Source: Lepas anatifera (lineage: Eukaryota > Arthropoda > Thecostraca > Lepadidae). Taken from it: DNA of 64,000 bases. This document shows, in pieces, positions 56,759-64,000 of this stretch. The position numbers and the translations under genes are program-made. Numbering within the stretch: position 1 is the first letter of the stretch; each line of letters starts with the position of its first letter. Below the pieces are notes generated by a model. The model did no database searches. It saw only the letters and a list, made by a program, of their open reading frames with translations, and was not told the DNA's origin. The stretch covers positions 1,389,501 through 1,453,500 of the forward strand of contig JAOTON010001596.1 in assembly GCA_034440635.1 (NCBI GenBank). Direction: 5' to 3'.

Positions 56759-56949
56759 GCTATATAAAGCCTATTCCATGGACGGTCCTACTGATGAAAC
56801 CGCTCACTTACTCCTCCCTAGCCATTGGTTGGAGATCCCGGGGGGCTTGGGGAGGTGAGTACTTCCTTGGACTTTAGGTCTCTGATAGGCTTTGTTCAGG
56901 GCTTGTATTGCTATGTCAGTGTTAAGCCATCCAGGACCATTACCCACCG

Positions 56950-59900
56950 CCCCCGCCCCCCTGACCCCTGGGGTGGGGTCGGGGGCTGGGAATGACTTCC
57001 GACAGCCCTCTGAGACTAACCCTGGGGCGCCCCCTGAGACTAACACTCGAGGAAGGAGGCGTGGAAGCACCCCTGAGTATTTGGCACGGCACTCCTAAGA
57101 CTGCCTCTCGGAAGCCCAGATTAGCCCTCAGAGGCCTAAGGCTAACTCGGGGCCGTGAGACCAAAATTCGGGAGCACCTCTGAGAATTAAAGCCCCAAAA
57201 TTAGCTCTTGGATGGACCGGAGACTAGCTCCCGGGAGAACTCTGAGACTAACTTTTAGGTGCTCCCTGAGATTGACTCTCGGGGCCTCTTATGCAACAAC
57301 TAGGGGGGGCACAGCCTCAGGCTAAATCTCGAGGGTTCCCAAGATTACCCCTCGGGGGTCTCCTGAGATCAGCACTCTGCGGATCAAATGAGACTAACTC
57401 TCGGACCCCTAGATTAACTCTCGGGGTCACCTGAAAGTAAATATTGACTCCTGAGAGAGACGCCCGTAAGACTATGGGACCGAATATCGGGGGTCCTCTA
57501 AGACTGACTTTCGGGGTCCCCTTGACCGACTCTTGGGGTTCTCTGAGACTGACTCTCATGGAGCCCCCTGAAATAGACTGTCGCGGGGCTCTGAGAACCA
57601 CTCTCTGGGGGACCCTGGGACGAGTTCGGCCCCCTAAGACCGACTCTCGGGGCCCCTGAGACCGACTTTCGGGATCCCCTGAGACTAACTCTCAGGGACC
57701 CCCTGAAATCTACTTTTGGGAGTCTTGAGACTGACCCTCAGGGCGGGGCCCTGAGGCCGACTCGGGACGCTCTGAGAACGTTCTTCAGGGGCTTCTGAGA
57801 CTGATTCTGGGGGCCCCGTGATCAGAGAATGCTTTGCAGTGGTTCAGATTGGCCCCCAAAGGGGGGTCCTCGGACTCCTAGGAACCCCTTGGCTACGCCA
57901 CTGCATCCACACATTCGGGGGCCCGCCGAGATCAGCACTTGGAGGCCCCTGAAATCATTGCTTCCCCCGATACCAATACTCCGGAGCCCCTGGATACTGA
58001 TGCGCGGGACTCCTAAGACTAAGCTCGGGGTTCCACTTAGATCAGGTTCGGGGGCACCCTTAGGCCCATGCTTGCGCTTTTCTCAGGAGTAACTCGACAC
58101 CGTTGTTCGGGGGGCCTAGATCAACATTCGGAGGCCCCCCCGAGACTAATGCTCGGTACTCTGGAGCCCCTCGATACCAATGCTCGGGGACCCTGAACCC
58201 AAGCCTGGGCCCCTGAGACCAAACTCTGGGTCCCATGGGGCCAATTCTCGTGCCTCGCTCATAAGTCCCCTCGACATCGATAGTCGGGGAGCACCCCGAG
58301 ATCAACATTGTCCCCCCCCCCACTTCCCGAGATCAATGTTCACTGCTCCGGAGCCAACGATACCAATGCTCGGGTGATCCCTGAGACCAGCTCTGGGGCC
58401 CCCTAAGACCAAGATCGAAAGGCCCGTGAGACCAAGCTCAGGGCCCCCTGAGACCAAGCTCGGAAGGCCCGTGAGACCAAGCTCGGGGCCCCTGAGACCA
58501 AGCTTGGGGGACTTGAGACCAAGCTCGAGGAGCCCCCTGAGACCAAGCTCAGGGCTCCCCTGGTACGAAACTCGGAGTGCCCCGTGACACCAAGCTCGGG
58601 GCCCCCTGAGACCAAGATCGAAAGGCCCGTGAGACTAAGGCTCGGGGGGGCCCTGAGACCAAGCTCGGGGGCCCTTGAGATCAATATTCGGTACTCTGGA
58701 GCCCTCAATACCGATGATCGGGGGCCCCTGAGACCAAGCTCGGAAGGTCCGTGAGACGAAGCTCGGGGCCCCTGAGACCAAACTCGGAGGGCCCCCTGAG
58801 ACCAAGATAGAAAGGCCCCTGAGACTAAGCTCGGGAGGTCCCTGAGACCAAGCTAGGGGCCGCCTAAGACCAAGATCGAAAGGTCCGTGAGACTAAAGCT
58901 CGGGGGCCCCTGAGACCAAGCTCGGGGGCCTCTGAGACGAAGATCGAAATGCCCGTGAGATTAGGCTCGGGGGCCTCTGAGACCGAGCTCAGGGGCCCCC
59001 GAGATCCATGTTTGGTACTCTGGAGCCCTCGATACCGATGATCGGGGGCCCCTGAGACCAGGCTTGGGAAGCCCGTGAGACCAATCTCGGGGGCCCCCTG
59101 AGACCAAGCTCGGGGGGCCCCTGAGACCAAGCTTGGGGCCCCTGAGACCAAGTTCGGAGGTCCCTTGAGACCGAGCTCGGGGCCCCCTGAGACCAAGCTC
59201 AGGAGGCCCGTGAGACCAAGCTCGGGGGGGCCTCTTGAGACCAAGATCGGGGGGCGCCTGAGACCAAGTTCGGAGGTCCCTTGAGACCAAGCTCGGGGGC
59301 CCCCTGAGACAAAGCTCGGGGCTCCCTGAGACCAAGTTCAGGGCCCCCGAGATCAATGTTCGGTACTCTGGAGCCCTCAATACCCATGATCAGGGGGCCC
59401 TGAGACCAAACTCGGAAAGCCCCTGAGACCAAGCTCGGGGGCCCCTGAGACCAAGTTCGGAGGTCCCTTGAGACCAAGCTTGGGCGCTCCCTGAGACCAA
59501 GCTCGGGGGGCCTCTGAGACGAAGATCGAAATGCCCGTGAGATTAGGCTCGGGGGCCTCTGAGACCGAGCTCAGGGGGCCCCCGAGATCCATGTTTGGTA
59601 CTCTGGAGCCCTCGATACCGATGATCGGGGGCCCCTGAGACCAGGCTTGGGAAGCCCGTGAGACCAATCTCGGGGGCCCCCTGAGACCAAGCTCAGGGGG
59701 CCCCTGAGACCAAGCTTGGGGCCCCTGAGACCAAGTTCGGAGGTCCCTTGAGACCGAGCTCGGGGCCCCCTGAGACCAAGCTCAGGAGGCCCGTGAGACC
59801 AAGCTCGGGGGGCCTCTTGAGACCAAGATCGGGGGGCGCCTGAGACCAAGTTCGGAGGTCCCTTGAGACCAAGCTCGGGGGCCCCCTGAGACAAAGCTCG

Positions 59901-60290
59901 GGGCTCCCTGAGACCAAGTTCAGGGCCCCCGAGATCAATGTTCGGTACTCTGGAGCCCTCAATACCCATGATCGGGGGGCCCTGAGACCAAACTCGGAAA
60001 GCCCCTGAGACCAAGCTCGGGGGGCCCCTGAGACCAAGTTCGGAGGTCCCTTGAGACCAAGCTTGGGCACTCCCTGAGACCAAGCTCGGGGGCCCCCTGA
60101 GACCGAGCTCGGAGGGCCCACTGAGACCAAGATCAGGGGGGCCGTAAGACCAAGCTTGGGGGCCCTCTGAGACCAAGCTCGGAGGTCTCCTGAGACAAAC
60201 CTCGGGGAGGCCTGGGATCGAGCTCGGAGGGCCCCCTGAGACCAAGCTCAGGGGGCCCCTGAGACCAATGCTCGTGTTTTCCAGTGCATA
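56950..60290. repeat. GC-rich minisatellite with a 583-bp higher-order repeat
   Basis: Basic units of about 23-25 bp (ctgagaccaagctcggggg). Between about 58917 and 60082 two long units repeat at an offset of 582-583 bp: gagatccatg at 59001 and 59584, gagatcaatg at 59349 and 59931. ORFs up to 224 codons (rich in Gly, Leu, Ser, Pro, Trp) are by-products of a stop-free unit. Confidence 0.9.
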
Positions 60291-61167
60291 AGGTCAGCCC
60301 AAGGGGGGTCCGCGGACCCCAAGGACCCCCCTTGGCTACGCCACTGGTAAGAGGTACATTTCAAAGTCGATCGATTTGAAACTTCCTACACTTCATAACC
60401 CCTCCAGGGTCTACAAGGTGTATATCCGGGATTTTTCGATTTCGTGCCCTGAGGTCAGGTCACGAGGCGACCTCTCCCATTGGAAAAGCATAGGGAAAAG
60501 TTGTTTCATGATATAAAAGCCACAAAAATGATTGCAAATACTCAGACTGCTCAGAACAACGTTTTTGGACACCCTTTCACGGATCCCAGGGGTCATATTT
60601 TCCCTTTGACTTTTCCAAGGTCATCCAAGGTCACCAGAGGTCAAAAACAGTATTTTGGCAATAACTTTTGACCTAATTAAGCTAGAGCGGTGAAACAAAC
60701 ACCATCGTGTTTGTCTTGTCACTGGCTTTCATTTGATATACGGCAAGGTCACTTTCTGACCTTTCGTGACCTCAGGTCATATTAGGTCACGAGGTGACCT
60801 CTGGAGGTCAAACCACTGGCGGGAGGTCTTTACGTTCCACATAGCGGAAAAAGTACTGGCAATTTGCTATCAAATGTACTTTACCAGGCCTCAATAGCTC
60901 TAATGACATAAGAGTTATGCCCAGTTGGCTCAATCATTGCATATTTGAGTGAAAATAGCCGATCTTGACCTAATTTGACCTCTGGAGGTCAAACCATTGA
61001 CCTGAGCACTAAAACATGCGAAGTAATTTCTTACTGAATTCACGCAAGCTTTCTATTGCACTTTGCAGATTTGCGCTAACGCCCATATTTTCGGAGTTAG
61101 AGGGGGGCCATCGATGGCCCCCGGTGGGGCAAAGGTGGCGCCGGACCCCCGGTGGGGCGCGGGTTAA

Positions 61168-62050
61168 TGCATTCATATTTTAACTCAATACAATTTTCAG
61201 CTTGAAAACCTCCAATACAGCACGTACCTATCACACTTCAAGGTGGGAGCACAGCTTGATAGAAAATTGTCAATGTATACGGCTTTCCAAATAAAATACG
61301 GACGACGATCAGACAAAACCATTAGCATGAGATAATTCGTCTGATTGGCGCAACAATAGTATTTCAATATTTTTTCAAATCAGAGTTCAAACTTTTATAT
61401 GCTAACGGTAAGAACTGCTTTTAATAGGCAAAGTTAAATCAGCAGCTACAGATGGCGCATTTAGGACATAAGAAGCAATATCATATGCAGTTTGGAAAAA
61501 TTCACTTTATTCACTTTATGAATTATCACGTGACTTCTACAATGTTTTACCCTGACGCTACTTTAGCTTGAGCCTATCTTTGACTAAATTTGTTCTTCCA
61601 AGACAGCAATGGTGCACTCTTGCCTGTGCTTATTCTTTTATTGGAGTGGTGGTGGAACGTTTGGTTTCTATACTAACCGTGATTGGTGGTTGAAAAGAAG
61701 TAATACTGGATATTGATGATGAGGAGTTTTTGAGATATTTGAAATGCATTTCGCAGTTCATTCCACCTCTTAAAATGTTAAAGACAAGGCCAGAGATAGG
61801 AGCCTGTTTAATTTTTCGAGTACCTGGATTATTTGTGCCTAGGGATTTTTCAGACCTGATGGGCCTTTAAATAAGCAATTGAACCGTATAGTTTATTTGA
61901 TATATTGAAAGAAATTAAAACTTTGATTGAAACAATTGAAACACTGTGGCAAAAGGTATTCAAAGGAGGTTTGCAAAAGGTAGGCAAATTCGAACTTATT
62001 CAGCATATTTACATACTGAGTTAACTTTTTTCGTCAACTCATTTGGCTCG
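61168..62050. other. Right body of the outer hAT-type element, no gene
   Basis: AT-rich sequence with no supported ORF, belonging with 54500-55129. Confidence 0.45.
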
Positions 62051-62200
62051 CTGTCTTCACAACTCAACTCAACTCAACTCATTGACGTGGTGTGAAACGA
62101 CTAAACTCAGCTCAACTCACCTGTCTAATTTTTGCGACTCAACTCAACTCAACTCAGAGTCGAATGAGTCGGAATTTGAGTTAAACTCCGACTCTGACTC
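62050..62200. repeat. (actca)n subterminal repeat, right
   Basis: caactcaactcaactc units next to the right terminus of the outer element. Confidence 0.8.
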
Positions 62201-62226
62201 ACGAGTCGCACAACTCTGGCTTACAG

Positions 62227-62698
62227 TGCACTTTAAGTGTTCACTATTCGGAATGTTGAAGCTCATCTTAGAGGGAAAAGGTATCTCGAAAGATTGGTAT
62301 TATTTAAGCAAAATTAGGGGTTGTTAAGTGACGTCACCCTTTGGAGGAGTTTCTATACTCCCTCTGTTCCTCATTTTGTTACTTCATTCATGTATTCAGG
62401 TCTCACTTCGAATTCTAGACAGCCCCATCCTTCTCTGACAAGCTCAAGAGCAGTTCACCAGTTAAAAAACTGCTCCCAGAAAAGGCCTACCTCGTGCTAT
62501 TGTATGCTACTTTTTGGCTTGACCCTCCCCCGTGACCATTTATGAATAGCCCTATATAAGTTAAAGTAAGAGAATTCATCTGTGCCCAGTTAGCTATACT
62601 GGGTTATTTATTCGCAAAGTGCTATAGGAAACCTAACTTAACTGGTAAAAATGAATTGATTGCAATCCGATATAGCCTCCAAAGAACACGAGTTTTAA
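62227..62698. other. No recognised feature
   Basis: Short frames only; no termini or tRNA-like signals. Confidence 0.3.
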
Positions 62699-63155
62699 TT
62701 AAAAGGAATGTGGCACCTTCACAACGTGATTTTAACTGAGATAACCAAGTTGTAAAGCAAGTCGGAAAACCCGGTACTCCATATTTCATTTGTCTTGGAA
62801 CTCGATATTTCCGTAGAAAAAAGCTAAAACCTACCTGACGCTAGCCCCCCATCAGCCCGTTGACGGGCGGCCATTGTTGTGAGCTGCTGGTGTGACGACA
62901 TATGCTGACGTCACGATGAGCATCAGCCAATCGAAGCCCTTGAAGCGTTTCAAGTATGGTAGTGGTTGCCAGATCGTGACATCATCCACAGGCTGATATT
63001 TATTTCTTTTTTTAGAGGAGTATTTTTAAAAACAAAATATTGAGCCTATTGTACATTTTTCAGAGAAATCATGGGTGGTTTCATTATTTTTGGCTAAAAG
63101 TACGTCTAGTTTCACTAAATTCCAGGATTCGACCAACGTGCCACATTCCCTTTAA
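62699..63155. mobile_element. TTAA-type MITE, family C
   Basis: Left TTAA-AAGGAATGTGGCACC and right GTGCCACATTCCCT-TTAA (63152-63155) are inverted termini next to TTAA. About 457 bp. A partial copy ends at 33129. Termini beginning RGG with TTAA suit Kolobok or piggyBac. Confidence 0.7.
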
Positions 63156-63358
63156 GACTATTATGCTCTCCAATCCTCCGAGGTTTCGGCACGGTCCCAG
63201 CACAGACCCAGTTGATCACGGTAAAGTCCCGGCCGGGACCAGCATCAGTCATGTCGCTGGGACGCCGGGATCAAAAGTAGAACCTCTATTCCACGGGTAT
63301 TGAAAGAATATACATATATGGAACGTGAATACAGAATGCTCTAGGTTCTGTGCCCGGC

Positions 63359-64000
63359 TTAACCCATTAAGGCCCGGCAGGCCATTTTTGGACGGTGGTT
63401 TCAAAAGGGCCTCACTTATCGCTTCTCACTCTATGACCGCTGGAATCATGTTGGCATGACGTGAAGGCCTGATAGTTCCTGTTAAACCGAAAAAATGCTG
63501 CATTGCACCGTAAGATTCAAAATTGAAGGGTCTTAAATTTGGCTGTTTTTACCGTTCGTGAGCTTAGACTATTAATTTGCATATCATGGAAAAATGAGTG
63601 TAGCTGTGAATATGACAATACCAAAATGCAGAGGAGAGCTTATGGAACAGAATGAGATATATAATGAGTTTTCGATCGGTGTGTGTAAAGCTGGGTTGAC
63701 GCCGAAATTTCGAGCGACCAATTTTGGACCGCCGGGCCCCAGTGTCAAGTGCAGGTCGAGTGCGTTGCCGCGGAAACGCTGCGCGTGGCGGCATTGTTGT
63801 GGCATTGTTGTGATCTAAACCTTGGATGTAAACAGCGGCAGTTGTGGATTCAGACCAGTAGAAAGCGGGCCATACCTGTAGCCAGGGGGCGGACATGAGA
63901 TACTTCTCTAGAATTCTGGGGGTTTTGAAGGTTCCATTTCTGGTTCTAACAGTTTTTTGGCAGCAAAATTTAACATGTAATTCCAATGGGACTGTTTGGA
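63359..64000. other. Possible left end of another TTAA element; otherwise nothing
   Basis: TTAACCCATTAAGGCCCGGC at about 63359 looks like a TTAA-bounded terminus, but the right end would lie outside the window. Overlapping frames on both strands at 63564-63986 have no support as genes. Confidence 0.35.

Larger units (their letters stand above)
55350..60346 (+). mobile_element. Large hAT-like element filled with a minisatellite, copy 2
   Basis: Termini CAGTGGCGTAGCCAGG and CTTGGCTACGCCACTG. The flanks gtaagagc (55342-55349) and gtaagagg (60347-60354) are an 8-bp duplication with one mismatch. The uninterrupted host (gtaagagctacattt) is seen at 40444 in another family-A copy. It contains a unique block (55745-56340), a nested MITE (56374-56758), and arrays (56950-60290). 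The right-hand terminus motif also occurs internally at 57886-57902, so the element may be a composite of two. Confidence 0.85.
55130..61167 (+). mobile_element. TTAA-flanked element, family A, copy 4, split by a 5-kb insertion
   Basis: TTAA (55130-55133) plus CCCTCGCCCCACCGGGGG at the left; GGTGGGGCGCGGG plus TTAA (61164-61167) at the right. The inner halves (55134-55349 and 60347-61163) join into one copy when 55350-60346 is taken out. Confidence 0.9.
54293..62218. mobile_element. Outermost hAT-type element of a four-level nest
   Basis: Inverted termini CAGAGTTGTGCG (54293) and CGCACAACTCTG (ending 62218), with a perfect 8-bp duplication gcttacag (54285-54292 and 62219-62226). Both subterminal regions are (actca)n-type repeats (54315-54500 and 62050-62200). 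The element's own sequence is 54293-55129 and 61168-62218, about 1.9 kb. The rest is later insertions. No transposase. Confidence 0.88.

Noticed and set aside
59571..60245. A 224-codon open frame and several 90-170-codon frames in the arrays at 25-26.5 and 58-60 kb
   Set aside because: They come from a stop-free 24-bp unit read in more than one frame. No start context, splice sites or non-repetitive protein sequence.

Overview
The window is animal nuclear DNA: spliced exons with GT-AG boundaries, non-LTR and Penelope-like retroelements, many DNA-transposon relics with target-site duplications (TSDs), tRNA-derived sequences and satellite-like arrays. There are no operons or prokaryotic signals. 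It looks like an invertebrate with a repeat-rich genome. The LINE carries a relic of a 2A-like motif, a feature reported from amphioxus, sea urchin and some lophotrochozoan LINEs, but I cannot fix the species.

The one host gene I can identify lies on the minus strand. Exon 20288-20028 encodes a four-CxxC FYVE-type zinc finger of the synaptotagmin-like/Slac2 (Rab27 effector) family. It joins in phase to 12780-12653, which completes that domain, and then plausibly to 11946-11810, 10800-10636 and 10185-9640, a basic/Ser-rich then acidic linker. The start of the gene and any C2 domains are not recognised here. The large intron between the first two exons holds a separate minus-strand terminal exon with a membrane segment (16456-16137). 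It ends in an 18-copy, 58-bp minisatellite whose unit contains the intron's own 3' splice site. Weaker exon candidates lie at 33.1 kb (+), 35.8 and 36.8 kb (-) and 48.7, 50.3 and 53.5 kb (+).

Most of the rest is transposable elements. 1-9.5 kb: hAT MITEs, a tRNA-like SINE, a GC-rich higher-order array (4.56-7.43 kb) and a TTAA-flanked element (7807-8883). 14.2-15.2 kb: a second TTAA family. 21.3-22.3 kb: a truncated Penelope-like element with a GIY-YIG ORF, long inverted termini and a hammerhead-ribozyme core. 22.4-23.2 kb: a LINE reverse-transcriptase relic. 24.3-31.0 kb: two nested hAT-like elements, the inner one filled with a GC-rich minisatellite. 31-38 kb: small MITEs with 8-bp TSDs. 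40.2-47.0 kb: a LINE inside a TTAA element, abutting another TTAA element that itself holds an insertion. 54.3-62.2 kb: a four-level nest of elements, each level dated relative to the next by its TSD. Many of these repeats are rich in the AGGTCA hexamer. No intact transposase or full-length reverse transcriptase is present, so the copies appear non-autonomous or dead.
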